Notes: generated by a model not told the origin, from the letters alone. 18,861 bases of DNA from Nitrolancea sp040255925 (GCA_040255925.1 JBDZVX010000050.1:1-18861), one strand, 5' to 3'; positions 7,883-15,759 are shown, counted from the first letter of the stretch. Program-made: numbers and translations.

Positions 7883-8384
7883 GAAACACCTCCGCTCGAA
7901 AGGCCTCTGTGAGTTCTTGCGCCCGTGACCCCTGGGGCAAGAACGCCAGGCGACGCTTGGCGTCCGCCAGATGTTCCAGCCTGATCAGCAGGTGCTCGTC
8001 CGGCAGTTCTTCCGCCAGGCGTTCCGGCCATTCGACGACGACGATCCCGCCTGGTTCATCAAAATATTCCTCGTAGCCGAAGCTGGCGAGATCGCCGGCC
8101 CCCTCCAGCCGGTAAAGATCGAGATGGAACAGGGTGACGCGCTCCTCCCCGGCGGTCCGTCCAGCGTGCTCGCTGGCCAGGGTGAACGTCGGGCTCTGAA
8201 CGTATCCTTCAACGCCCAGCCCACGAGCGATCCCCTGGACCAGTGTCGTCTTGCCCGCACCGATCTGCCCATGCAGGAGGAGAACATCCCCGGCCCGGGC
8301 CAGCCGGCCGAGGTGGTATCCAAATCGCCGGGTTTGATCGGGGCTATGGCTGATGAGGTCAAGTGCCGGGCGCCGCGATGTCAC
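7848..8384 (-). CDS. tsaE: t6A synthesis ATPase TsaE
   Basis: 178 residues, P-loop ATPase of the TsaE/YjeE family that drives the TsaD-TsaB catalytic cycle. Walker A is GQIGAGKTT (39-47), followed by SPTFTL (64-69), the HLDLYRL block (87-93) and VVVEWPERL (115-123), all characteristic. It is slightly longer than the usual 150-160 residues, with a basic C-terminal tail. The start is a GTG at 8384; no ATG fits before the Walker A motif. An extended -10 element at 8412-8420 could provide its promoter. The 3' end overlaps tsaB by 35 bp. With tsaB and tsaD it gives three of the four bacterial t6A genes; TsaC is not in the window. Confidence 0.93.
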   Translation of the reverse strand: MTSRRPALDLISHSPDQTRRFGYHLGRLARAGDVLLLHGQIGAGKTTLVQGIARGLGVEGYVQSPTFTLASEHAGRTAGEERVTLFHLDLYRLEGAGDLASFGYEEYFDEPGGIVVVEWPERLAEELPDEHLLIRLEHLADAKRRLAFLPQGSRAQELTEAFRAEVFRARRRSTPAGD

Positions 8385-8411
8385 CGCCGCTACGCCTTTC
8401 CATCCAAACTA

Positions 8412-8420
8412 ACTGTACCA
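8412..8420 (-). promoter_or_regulatory. Possible extended -10 promoter for the tsaE operon
   Basis: On the minus strand the sequence TGGTACAGT matches TGn plus a -10 hexamer. It lies 27 bp before the tsaE GTG and would give a leader of roughly 20 bases. No convincing -35 is seen. It sits in the 190-bp gap 8385-8574, otherwise empty except for a small hairpin beside the thiL stop. Confidence 0.3.
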
Positions 8421-8553
8421 TGGGAGCTGGGACCATGCAGGTAGACGCCGATTCCCACCAACGGCCATCATAACCAGCCGTGGCGAGCCGGGACAAGTGG
8501 TGGAGTGGGGAAACGCCACGTCCTCTCCTGACTGCCGGCTTGCGACGTGCTCA

Positions 8554-8569
8554 TTCCGGCTGGCCGGAA
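8554..8569. other. Short perfect hairpin next to the thiL stop
   Basis: TTCCGGC and GCCGGAA form a seven-base inverted repeat around TG, six bases past the thiL stop. There is no T-tract on either strand, so it is not a convincing intrinsic terminator; it may stabilise the 3' end of the thiL message. Confidence 0.3.
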
Positions 8570-8574
8570 CGGCG

Positions 8575-9612
8575 TTACGATCCATCGGGATCGAAATGGC
8601 TGAATCCCCCCGGCTCAGCGTCACGGAGCCTCCCCGCCGCGTCCCGTAGTCGCACGACCGGCCCCCGCTCTTCTGGCTCGGTAATCTCCCCAATCCGGAT
8701 CGGCCTCCGGAGCCGGGAGCGGCGAAAGTAGCAGCGAACCCGTTCGAGCACCGCCGGGGAACACGAGAAGAGGAGCTCGTAATCCTCCCCACCCCGGAGC
8801 GCCAGATCGGTCCAATCGGTGAAGGCCCACTTGACCGCTGCCGGAACCGGCAGCAGCGGGAGATCGATCACTGCCGAGACGCCGCTCATCTGGCAGATTT
8901 TGGGCAAGTCGCCCAGCAGCCCATCGCTTAAGTCCATCGCCGCGCGGACACCGGCACGGGCCATGATCCGCCCCTGGGCGATCCGGGGAGTTGGCCGCAT
9001 GAATGCATCCCGCATCGCCGGGCTCCCATCAAGGACGTTTAGCCCCTGTTCAACGACCCGGAGCCCGGCGGCGGCAAGTCCGACCGGCCCGGTCACGGCC
9101 AGAAGATCTCCGGCGCGTGCCGCCGAGCGGGTCATGACCGGCCTGCCACCGATTGGACCTTCCCCAATGACGGTGATCGCGATCGTGAGTGCCGGCGAGG
9201 AGCTGATATCGCCACCGGCGATGGTCACGCCGCACTGATGACCAAGTCCCTGTATGCCTTGATAGAGCTCGATGATCTCGCGGTCCCGCTCCGAGCCCCG
9301 CAGCCCGAGACTGACGAGCGCGATACGAGGAATGGCCCCCATGGCCGCGAGGTCACTGAGATTGACCGCGAGCGCTTTGTGTCCGAGGCTTGGCCAGTCG
9401 GTCCAGTCAAGCCGGAAATGGACGTTCTCGACCAGCATGTCGGTGGAGGCGACGAGATCCCGGCCGGGACGCGGGGTCCAGACGGCCGCGTCGTCACCGA
9501 TACCGAGCTTCAGCCGGTCGTGTCCCGAGCCGGCGACCGCGGCCGCGAGCTTCTCGATGAGCTGAAACTCCCCGACGTCTTTGACCGGCAGCCCCCCGGA
9601 AGGAATGCGCAC
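8575..9612 (-). CDS. thiL: Thiamine-monophosphate kinase ThiL
   Basis: 345 residues, PurM/ThiL superfamily. It phosphorylates thiamine monophosphate to the diphosphate cofactor with ATP. Visible motifs: GIGDDAAV (37-44), STDMLVENVHF (56-66), the NLSDLAAMGA helix (84-93), AGGD (132-135), DLSDGL (227-232) and GGEDYELLF (274-282), all at the expected spacing. The start is GTG 9612 with GGAG nine bases upstream. It lies 15 bp downstream of the glycosyltransferase, so the two are probably cotranscribed. No other thiamine synthesis gene is nearby, though a YjbQ family protein occurs 5 kb away (14946). Confidence 0.95.
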   Translation of the reverse strand: MRIPSGGLPVKDVGEFQLIEKLAAAVAGSGHDRLKLGIGDDAAVWTPRPGRDLVASTDMLVENVHFRLDWTDWPSLGHKALAVNLSDLAAMGAIPRIALVSLGLRGSERDREIIELYQGIQGLGHQCGVTIAGGDISSSPALTIAITVIGEGPIGGRPVMTRSAARAGDLLAVTGPVGLAAAGLRVVEQGLNVLDGSPAMRDAFMRPTPRIAQGRIMARAGVRAAMDLSDGLLGDLPKICQMSGVSAVIDLPLLPVPAAVKWAFTDWTDLALRGGEDYELLFSCSPAVLERVRCYFRRSRLRRPIRIGEITEPEERGPVVRLRDAAGRLRDAEPGGFSHFDPDGS

Positions 9613-9627
9613 CAGGGATCTCTCCGT

Positions 9628-10791
9628 TCAAGCCATTCGCGGTGAGTGGGCCCGGCAGGCCGCTAGGCGGTAGACGTCGCTCGTCTCACGCGCGGTCCGC
9701 TCCCAGCTAAACCGGCGGGCGCGGTCCAGTCCCCGCCGCTGGAGCTCAGACCGGAGCCCCGCGTCCTGGATCAGCCGGTCGAGCGCGGCAGCCAGCGCTC
9801 CGGCATCGGTCGGCTCGATCGTGATGGCCGCGTCCCCGGCGACCTCGGGCAGGGATGACGTTGACGAGGTGATGACCGGCGTGCCGCAGGCCATAGCCTC
9901 CAGCACCGGGAGGCCGAAGCCTTCGTAGAGCGAGGGGTAGACGAAGATCGTCGCCGCGCTGTACCAGAGTCGCAACGTGGGCTGATCGGCGTATCCGGCA
10001 AAGATCACCCGGTCCGCTACACCGAGCGCCCGTGCCTCATTGAACACCGGCTCATAGAGCCAGCCCTTCGCCCCGACCACGACCAGCGGCCAGTCGACGG
10101 TGTCTTGCAGCCGGGCGTAGGCACGGAGCAGCCCGACCAGGTTTTTGCGGGGCTGGAGCGTCCCGACGAAGAGGATGAATTGCTCCGGGAGATGGCGGCG
10201 GTCTCGTAACGCCTGGATCTGGCCGGGGTCCTCTGCCGGCGCGAGGTCCGGCTCGACCCCGTTCGGAACCACGATCACGCGGTCTGGATGTACCCGGTAA
10301 TGGCGCAGCACGTCGGCACGGGTATTGCCGGAGACCGCGATGACACGTTCGGCCCGCTCGACCGAAAGCCGGGTCAGGAGGTTCAAGTACCGCTGCTTGG
10401 CACCGGGATACTGCTCCGGATAGATCAGGAACGCCAGGTCATGCACCGTCACGACGGATGGCCGGCGAGTGAGCAGGGGAGCTACGTTGACCGGACCATG
10501 TACGACATCGACCCGGTGCCGGCGCAGCGCGGCCGGCCCAACTGCTTGCTCCCACGCGATGCGTGCCTGGGGATATTCGGTCGGCAGGCGACTGAGCGAC
10601 CAGGAGAGCGAGGCTGGGAAGCGGTCTTGGTGGATACCGTTGGCTGCTGCGGGCCCCGCGTAGACGAGGAAATCCAGATCCGGTGCGACGGCGGGGAGCC
10701 ACTGGAGCAGATGCTCGGTATACCGGCTCACCCCGGCCTGGCGGTAGCCCGGCGAAAAGGAGAGCAGATGGCCGATGATCCCAACGCGCAC
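9628..10791 (-). CDS. GT4-family glycosyltransferase
   Basis: 387 residues from GTG 10791; an in-frame GTG at 10815 would add eight residues, but GGAGGG (10804-10799) lies seven bases before 10791 and favours it. GT-B fold, retaining family 4: N-terminal VGIIGHLLSF and a GVSRYTEHLL helix, nucleotide-binding strand FVGTLQPRKNL (208-218), and the diagnostic EGFGLPVLE (290-298) followed by AMACGTPVITS. Such enzymes transfer mannose, glucose or similar sugars from nucleotide donors to polysaccharide or lipid acceptors at the cytoplasmic face of the membrane. It has no membrane segment. The sugar cannot be named. First gene of the thiL transcription unit. Confidence 0.9.
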   Translation of the reverse strand: MRVGIIGHLLSFSPGYRQAGVSRYTEHLLQWLPAVAPDLDFLVYAGPAAANGIHQDRFPASLSWSLSRLPTEYPQARIAWEQAVGPAALRRHRVDVVHGPVNVAPLLTRRPSVVTVHDLAFLIYPEQYPGAKQRYLNLLTRLSVERAERVIAVSGNTRADVLRHYRVHPDRVIVVPNGVEPDLAPAEDPGQIQALRDRRHLPEQFILFVGTLQPRKNLVGLLRAYARLQDTVDWPLVVVGAKGWLYEPVFNEARALGVADRVIFAGYADQPTLRLWYSAATIFVYPSLYEGFGLPVLEAMACGTPVITSSTSSLPEVAGDAAITIEPTDAGALAAALDRLIQDAGLRSELQRRGLDRARRFSWERTARETSDVYRLAACRAHSPRMA

Positions 10792-10832
10792 GCCCGAACC
10801 CTCCGAGACCGGCACCCATCAATCGATGCTTG

Positions 10833-10844
10833 CCAATCGTAGCA
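10833..10844 (-). promoter_or_regulatory. Possible extended -10 promoter for the glycosyltransferase-thiL operon
   Basis: On the minus strand TGCTACGAT (TGn plus TACGAT, hexamer at 10841-10836) lies about 45 bp before the chosen GTG start. A -35 is not evident. The 184-bp gap (10816-10999) up to the antitoxin stop shows nothing else I can support. Confidence 0.3.
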
Positions 10845-10999
10845 CAGCGCTCCGGCCGGGCTTGGATTCGGCTGGGTGGGAGGTGAGGTCATGATGCGAG
10901 ATATCGGTACTATCGCGATCTCATGCCCTGCTAGAAGAAGGTGAGGAGGGGAGTAGGGTGTCGAGAATCCCGTTTAACCATCGCCTCGGGCCGTCCCGC

Positions 11000-11308
11000 T
11001 TATTTCCAGAGCGTGATCCTCTGTTCGGGGAAGACCGCCGTAACCTCCAGGCGCCCACCGAGTGCCGAGACGTAGCCGCGCAGCGTGGAGACGAGCAGGT
11101 CGTCCTGATGCTCGATCCGAGAGATATTCGCCTGTGACGAGTGCAGATCTTCGGCGACTTGCTGTTGGGTTGCGCCACGAGTTTCACGCAATTCAGCCAG
11201 TGACAGTACGAGATTGATGGCTCGCTTGTGCTCCTTAATTCTTTCCCGGCGTCGTGCATCAGCCTTCACGTGTGCGGCGAGTTCAGCGAAGGGCTTGGTC
11301 CTCGTCAT
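11000..11308 (-). CDS. XRE-family antitoxin, HigA-like
   Basis: 102 residues with a helix-turn-helix at about 46-67 (TQQQVAEDLHSSQANISRIE), preceded by a charged helical N-terminus and followed by a short beta-rich tail ending in ITLWK. It matches the XRE antitoxins paired with HigB/RelE-type toxins, which bind the toxin and repress the operon promoter. Its ATG overlaps the toxin stop by 4 bp (ATGA, 11308-11305), and gene order is toxin first, the usual order in hig operons and the reverse of relBE. An inverted repeat over the operon promoter is the likely operator. Confidence 0.88.
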   Translation of the reverse strand: MTRTKPFAELAAHVKADARRRERIKEHKRAINLVLSLAELRETRGATQQQVAEDLHSSQANISRIEHQDDLLVSTLRGYVSALGGRLEVTAVFPEQRITLWK

Positions 11309-11664
11309 GGAAATAGCTTCTCCTTACGCAGTATTTCAAGGTGCTCATCATAGAGACGGTCCGCCTTGGGAATCATTTCCTCATACCATTGTTGCCATCG
11401 GCCTGTTTTGTCGCCCTCGATCAACAAGATCGCACACCGCCGTGGATCGAACGCAAATAGGATTCGGATGTTCCCAACGAGTGGCCGAAGTTCCTTCATG
11501 TTGGGATACCGTGTTCTGCTGATCGTATCGACCAGCGGCCTGCCGAGCTCCGGCCCGCGTTCCTCAAGGACTTCCACCGCCGCGACGATGGCATCCTGCA
11601 CGGATTCGTCCAACGCGGAAAACCACTCACCAAACTCATCGGTGTACTCGACTTCCCATCCCAT
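11305..11664 (-). CDS. RelE/HigB-superfamily toxin (phage Gp49-like)
   Basis: 119 residues. The pattern MGWEVEYTDEFGEWFSAL, then NMKELRP (55-61), IRILFAFDPRRCAILLIEG (67-85) and GRWQQWYEEMIPKADRLYDEHL is that of the HigB-like / Gp49 toxin family, ribosome-dependent or free mRNA endonucleases. Basic residues in MKELR and FAFDPRR match the catalytic surface of the family. Length is normal and the frame is intact, so the module is probably functional. The ATG at 11664 follows a -10 TATACT by only six bases, so translation is likely leaderless. It is divergent from the helicase gene. Confidence 0.88.
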   Translation of the reverse strand: MGWEVEYTDEFGEWFSALDESVQDAIVAAVEVLEERGPELGRPLVDTISRTRYPNMKELRPLVGNIRILFAFDPRRCAILLIEGDKTGRWQQWYEEMIPKADRLYDEHLEILRKEKLFP

Positions 11665-11670
11665 AGTCTG

Positions 11671-11698
11671 AGTATAACACCGGCATTGTATAACGCAA
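11671..11698 (-). promoter_or_regulatory. Promoter of the toxin-antitoxin operon
   Basis: Minus strand -35 TTGCGT (11698-11693), 16-bp spacer, -10 TATACT (11676-11671), then six bases to the toxin ATG. No Shine-Dalgarno can be accommodated, pointing to a leaderless transcript. The element GTATAAC is repeated (plus strand 11672-11678 and 11688-11694), 16 bp apart. Confidence 0.6.
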
Positions 11699-11710
11699 GC
11701 ATTATGCCGG
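11680..11710. promoter_or_regulatory. Inverted-repeat operator over the toxin-antitoxin promoter
   Basis: CCGGCAT (11680-11686) and ATGCCGG (11704-11710) are perfect inverted arms 17 bp apart, covering the -35 and most of the spacer. Position and symmetry fit a binding site for the HigA-like antitoxin (autorepression); this assignment is an inference. Confidence 0.5.
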
Positions 11711-11812
11711 TCCGCTTTACGAAATGGACTTTGCTGTTGGTGACGGAAAGGATGGTCGTGCGTATCATAAAATTACCAGGATATGCTCGGGTTTCCAGGC
11801 AGGTGTCCATGG

Positions 11813-11818
11813 TATACT
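11813..11818 (+). promoter_or_regulatory. Possible -10 element upstream of the helicase
   Basis: TATACT on the plus strand, 73 bp before the helicase ATG. The best -35 candidate, TTTCCA at 11792, gives a 15-bp spacer, which is short, so the promoter is uncertain. Apart from this and the toxin promoter, the 227-bp intergenic region shows nothing clear. Confidence 0.35.
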
Positions 11819-11891
11819 ACCTTTGCGAGAGTACGGGCGTCGGGGCCCGGAGGGGGCGACCGGACACCCATCTTTTCGAGGTAGTGACTGA

Positions 11892-14762
11892 ATGCAGGAT
11901 ATCATCGACACGAAAGACGCGATCGCGCAATTTTCCGCCTACTATCCCTTCGAGCTTGACCATTTCCAACGCGAAGCGATTGATTTGTTCATGGACGGGA
12001 ACTCCGTCATGGTCGCCGCTCCGACCGGCACCGGCAAGACGGTGGTCGCGGAGTTTGGCGTTTACGAATCGTTCCGGCGCGGTGGCCGGGTCATGTACAC
12101 CTCCCCGATCAAGGCGCTGAGCAACCAGAAGTTTCGCGATCTCCGCGCGATTTACGGTGAGAATGTCGGCTTGCTCACCGGGGACGTGTCCGAGAATCCG
12201 CACGCGCCGATCGTGGTGATGACCACTGAAGTGCTCCGGAACATGCTGCTCCAGACTCCTTGGGAACTGGACGCGGTGGATTGCGTGATCTTCGATGAGG
12301 TCCACTATATCGCCGATCCCGAGCGGGGGACGACCTGGGAAGAGGCGATCATCCTCTGCCCAGAGCACGTGCAGTTGATCTGCCTCTCGGCTACCGTCTC
12401 AAACGCCCAGGAGATCGCCGACTGGATCAGCCGGACCCAGCGCCCGATTCGGCTGATCACGCATTTGGAGCGCGCGGTCCCGCTGGAGCTGTACTACTAC
12501 CTCGATCAGGAACTGAATCTCGTCATCGACCATACCGGGCAGCAGGTGGCCGACTTTCCACACACCGGCGGTGAAGTCCGCCGGCAGATGTTCCGCCGGG
12601 CGTTGACCCAGGAACAACGCCGCGAGGCTGAGCAGGCGGAGCCCCAACCCTGGGAGATCATCGAAACACTCTTGGGCCGGGGAATGCTGCCGGCGATCTA
12701 TTTTCTGTTCAGCCGGCGCGACTGCGAGGAGTTCGCGCAGCGCCTCTCGGTGATGCGGCTCGGTCTGCTCAAGGACCCTGGAGCGGCCGAGCGGATCGAA
12801 GCGGTTCTCGAAAACTACCTGGGCGGCCTGCGTCCGGAGGACCGGGAACTCGAGCAGGTTCAGGTAATCGTTTCCTTGGTGAGGAAGGGGATTGGCTTCC
12901 ATCACGCCGGCCTCCTCCCGATCCTGAAGCAGCTCGTGGAAACGCTGTTCGGCCAGGGGTTGATGCAGGTAGTTTTCGCGACCGAAACGTTGGCGCTCGG
13001 CGTGAACATGCCGGCGCGCACCGTGGTTATCGGCCGGATGAGCAAATGGGATGGGCGCCGGCGCCGGCCGTTGATCCCGAATGAGTTTCAGCAGATGGCC
13101 GGCCGGGCCGGGCGGCGCGGGATGGATATCAAGGGTAATGTCATTGTTCCCTACAGCCCCTGGATTTCCTTTCATGAGACACTGGACATCGTGACCGGCG
13201 AGCTTGAGCCGGTGCGCAGCGCGTTTGCCATCCGGTACAACACGGTGTTGAACCTCTGGGACCCCCCGAACGGCCACCGGGTGCGGCAGATCCTTCAGCA
13301 GAGCCTCACCCAATTTCAGACCGCGCGCCGGGTGCGCGACATCGAGGATGAAATCCTCCAGGTTAGCCGCCGGATCGAAGCGATCCCGCAAGAATGCCTG
13401 ATCGGACTCGAAGGGGGCGATGCGCTACTCGACGAGTACCATGGGCTCGGCTCCTCGTTGAACGCCCTACGCGGGAAGGAGCGGCGGCTGACCCGCGACA
13501 TCGGTTCGCTCGCTGCCAACCTCGACGACCGTCCTTGGCCGGAGCCTGGCCGGCAGGCGCTTCGCCGTCTCTTCAAGACCAGTGAGCCGGGCACGGTCGT
13601 TCACCTGCGTGCCGGAGGCTGGGCCGTCTACCTGGGCCGGGGCGCCAACGGTGGGGTCGGCCTCTTTCTCGTCGATCACCGGGTCATCCTGGTCAGCGAA
13701 TACCGGCAGATCGACTATCTCCCTTCGCCAATCCAGCCGGTCGCGATTCCCGCCTCGCTTAATGGGCTGGAAAAGCCGGTCGACGACGTGCGCCTTCTGA
13801 TCTCCCAGGCGGAACTGGATGGTATCTGGCAGCAGGTCCGGACGCTCGAACTGCCGGATCTTGACACGGCTACCCAGGAGCACCGACGAAAGCTCGAGCA
13901 GCAGATTGGGCCGGAGCGGATGGTGCTGGAGGAGGAACGCCGGGAACTCAAGCAGGAGATTCATCGCCTCGGGCAGGCCCAGCTCCAGCATCCCTGCCGG
14001 GCGTGTCCACGCCGGAAGGAACATCAGTCCTACCGGAAGGCGATTCTTGTGTTGGAGCAGGAGCGGGCCGCGCTGGAAGTCGACCTCGGGAGGGAGTTGA
14101 CCAGCGAAGAAGAGCGCATCCGTGGGATCATCCGCGGGATTCGCACGGTCCTCCACCGGTTCGATTACCTTCATCGCGGGTACCCAACCGCCAAGGCCGA
14201 TACGCTTGCCGATGTGTTCGACACCAACGGCCTGATTATTTGCGAGATGATCGACCGGGATATCCTCCAGAACCTCTCGCCGGCCGACACCGCTGAAGTG
14301 TTCTCATGGTTCGCCTACGACCGGGATTTCCGGTTTTCGAACCGGTATACCTTGCCGAACCATCTCATCCACTTGAAGCACCGTCTGCAGGATATCGAGC
14401 AGCAGGTCCTGGCCACGGAACGCCGGAACAACCTCTTCATCTCGACCGGCCACAACGATGCATTCTATGGGGCGATGCGGGCTTGGTGCCTTGGCGCGAC
14501 TATGGCGCAGATCCTCGACCGCATGGAGCTCAGCGAAGGCGACCTGGTGTTGACCTTCAACAAGACCATCGATCTGATGCGGCAGGTGCGCGAGATGCTG
14601 GCTCACGCGATGCCGAACCACCCGCTACGTGAGGTGCTGGCAACTGCTGAGGAGCTCGTCCGGCGCGACATCGTCGAGCAATCGCTGACGATTGGATTCC
14701 TGCCACTTGGGGAGAGTGCCGGTGCGCCGTCCGATGAAGCCGTCATTGTCGAGGGCGCCTAA
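11892..14762 (+). CDS. Ski2/Mtr4-like DEVH-box RNA helicase (HelY type)
   Basis: 956 residues. Superfamily 2 helicase core: Q-like FELDHFQREAI (20-30), Walker A APTGTGKT (43-50), motif Ia TSPIKALSNQK (70-80), DEVH box (135-138), SAT (166-168), and in the second RecA domain FATETLALGVNMPA and QMAGRAGRRG. A middle region and a C-terminal DSHCT-like helical domain (EVFSWFAYDRD to GDLVLTFNKTIDLMRQVREM) follow, as in yeast Ski2/Mtr4 and actinobacterial HelY. The motif HPCRACPRRKEH with C702 and C705 precedes a coiled-coil-like segment and is also found in HelY proteins. Expected role: 3'-5' RNA unwinding in RNA turnover or rRNA processing. ATG 11892 is preceded by GAGG at nine bases. Single large gene, divergent from the toxin-antitoxin operon. 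Confidence 0.92.
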   Translation: MQDIIDTKDAIAQFSAYYPFELDHFQREAIDLFMDGNSVMVAAPTGTGKTVVAEFGVYESFRRGGRVMYTSPIKALSNQKFRDLRAIYGENVGLLTGDVSENPHAPIVVMTTEVLRNMLLQTPWELDAVDCVIFDEVHYIADPERGTTWEEAIILCPEHVQLICLSATVSNAQEIADWISRTQRPIRLITHLERAVPLELYYYLDQELNLVIDHTGQQVADFPHTGGEVRRQMFRRALTQEQRREAEQAEPQPWEIIETLLGRGMLPAIYFLFSRRDCEEFAQRLSVMRLGLLKDPGAAERIEAVLENYLGGLRPEDRELEQVQVIVSLVRKGIGFHHAGLLPILKQLVETLFGQGLMQVVFATETLALGVNMPARTVVIGRMSKWDGRRRRPLIPNEFQQMAGRAGRRGMDIKGNVIVPYSPWISFHETLDIVTGELEPVRSAFAIRYNTVLNLWDPPNGHRVRQILQQSLTQFQTARRVRDIEDEILQVSRRIEAIPQECLIGLEGGDALLDEYHGLGSSLNALRGKERRLTRDIGSLAANLDDRPWPEPGRQALRRLFKTSEPGTVVHLRAGGWAVYLGRGANGGVGLFLVDHRVILVSEYRQIDYLPSPIQPVAIPASLNGLEKPVDDVRLLISQAELDGIWQQVRTLELPDLDTATQEHRRKLEQQIGPERMVLEEERRELKQEIHRLGQAQLQHPCRACPRRKEHQSYRKAILVLEQERAALEVDLGRELTSEEERIRGIIRGIRTVLHRFDYLHRGYPTAKADTLADVFDTNGLIICEMIDRDILQNLSPADTAEVFSWFAYDRDFRFSNRYTLPNHLIHLKHRLQDIEQQVLATERRNNLFISTGHNDAFYGAMRAWCLGATMAQILDRMELSEGDLVLTFNKTIDLMRQVREMLAHAMPNHPLREVLATAEELVRRDIVEQSLTIGFLPLGESAGAPSDEAVIVEGA

Positions 14763-14822
14763 CGCCGTCTGATATCGGCTTCAGTCTTCCCGGCCTCATT
14801 TCGCGCCGATTCCGTCACGAAT

Positions 14823-14840
14823 TGTTAACATTACCGTAAT
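14823..14840 (+). promoter_or_regulatory. Possible promoter and operator for yjbQ and the XRE regulator
   Basis: TGTTAACAT (14823-14831) fits an extended -10. The 11-bp palindrome ATTACCGTAAT (14830-14840) overlaps its end and the expected transcription start. This would leave a leader of about 105 bases. No -35 is apparent. A regulator site here could serve autoregulation by the XRE protein encoded second; that is a guess from position. Confidence 0.3.
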
Positions 14841-14945
14841 CACCGGTCCGTTCGGGCCCGGTGGCGTCCGCGCTTGGATCGGTGGCGTGATGGTCTCGCG
14901 GCCTGGTCCGGCGCGGGTGAGACAACCCTTGAAGAAGGAGCGGAG

Positions 14946-15362
14946 ATGATCCGGACGACCCGTATCGTGGTGAAGACCGGTGGCGGGTACGAGATGCACG
15001 ACTTGACCGAATTGGTCAGTGGTGCGATTGCCGAAAGCGAGTGCCGGGCAGGCATCGTCACGGTCTTTGTCTCCCATACGACCGCCTCGGTTACGATCAG
15101 CGAATATGAGCCTGGGCTGATCGCGGATATTGGCCCGGCCTTGGAACGTATCGCGCCGGCGGAAATCAGATATCGCCACAATGCGCTGAATCATGATGAC
15201 AACGCGCACAGCCACTTGCAATCATCGATTATCGGTCCCTCGCTCGTCGTCCCCTTCGACGCCGGACGCTTGGAGCTCGGGACCTGGCAGCGGATCGTCC
15301 TGATCGACGGCGATACCCACCCCCGTGACCGGCAGGTGGTAATTCAGGTGATGGGTGAGTAA
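14946..15362 (+). CDS. YjbQ/UPF0047 family protein
   Basis: 138 residues from ATG 14946, chosen because AAGGAG (14935-14940) is five bases upstream and because the family begins with such a strand; a longer reading frame opens at 14874 but has no support. Family signatures: HTTASVTISE (44-53), NAHSHLQSSIIGPSLVVPF (86-104) and GTWQRIVLIDGD (112-123). The conserved histidines lie in a small beta trimer. Members have weak thiamine-phosphate synthase activity in vitro (hence 'secondary thiamine-phosphate synthase'), but the physiological role is unsettled. It overlaps the following regulator gene by 8 bp. Confidence 0.92.
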   Translation: MIRTTRIVVKTGGGYEMHDLTELVSGAIAESECRAGIVTVFVSHTTASVTISEYEPGLIADIGPALERIAPAEIRYRHNALNHDDNAHSHLQSSIIGPSLVVPFDAGRLELGTWQRIVLIDGDTHPRDRQVVIQVMGE

Positions 15363-15753
15363 GGAACAATCCTCAGCGTTTGGAACATCATACCGGGAGG
15401 CGGTCGGCCGGACGCTCCACGGGCTTCGTGCCGAACACGGCTGGTCCTTGCGCGCGCTCAGCGAACGCTCGGGGCTCTCGATCGCCTTCCTCAGTGAGAT
15501 CGAGCGCGGCCTCAAGGAGCCATCCGGCACGGTCCTGAGCGAGCTTGCCGCGGCCTTTGGTGTCTCTCTGGCCGATCTGCTGGGAGCGGTTGCGCGGGAT
15601 CTTTCCGCTACAGCGCTTCCTCGTGACTTGATTGCAGGACGGCTGCCTCCTGATCTCCGTGCCGCCCTCGCCCAGTTGGATGAGGCGGACTTGGCGGAGG
15701 TGACGCGCTATGCCAAGTACCTCGGTTGGCGAAAGGGATCTTCTCCGGAATAA
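15355..15753 (+). CDS. XRE/ClgR-like transcriptional regulator
   Basis: 132 residues with an N-terminal helix-turn-helix domain at about 15-80: LRAEHGWSLRALSERSGLS, then IAFLSEIERGLKEPSG and LAAAFGVSLADLL. The segment FLSEIERGLKEPS is very close to ClgR, the actinobacterial activator of clp protease genes; the rest is unremarkable. The C-terminal part (DLRAALAQLDEADLAEVTRYAKYLGWRK) is a short helical dimerisation-like tail. The start is GTG 15355 inside the end of yjbQ, so the two are translationally coupled. The target genes are not known. The stop is 6 bp from the convergent transporter stop. Confidence 0.85.
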   Translation: MSKEQSSAFGTSYREAVGRTLHGLRAEHGWSLRALSERSGLSIAFLSEIERGLKEPSGTVLSELAAAFGVSLADLLGAVARDLSATALPRDLIAGRLPPDLRAALAQLDEADLAEVTRYAKYLGWRKGSSPE

Positions 15754-15759
15754 CCGGAT

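Noticed and set aside
8409..8792. Minus-strand ORF in the gap between thiL and tsaE
   Set aside because: Half of it is an out-of-frame copy of the end of thiL, and the remainder has no motif or start signal.
12399..13391. Long minus-strand ORF (330 codons) inside the helicase gene
   Set aside because: It lies entirely antisense to conserved helicase motifs, has no family motifs, and is the usual shadow of a high-GC gene.
14855..14925. T-box-like phrase (GGTGGCGTCCGCG) before yjbQ
   Set aside because: Spacing differs from the T-box consensus, no specifier stem or terminator is seen, and the downstream gene is not an aminoacyl-tRNA or amino-acid gene.
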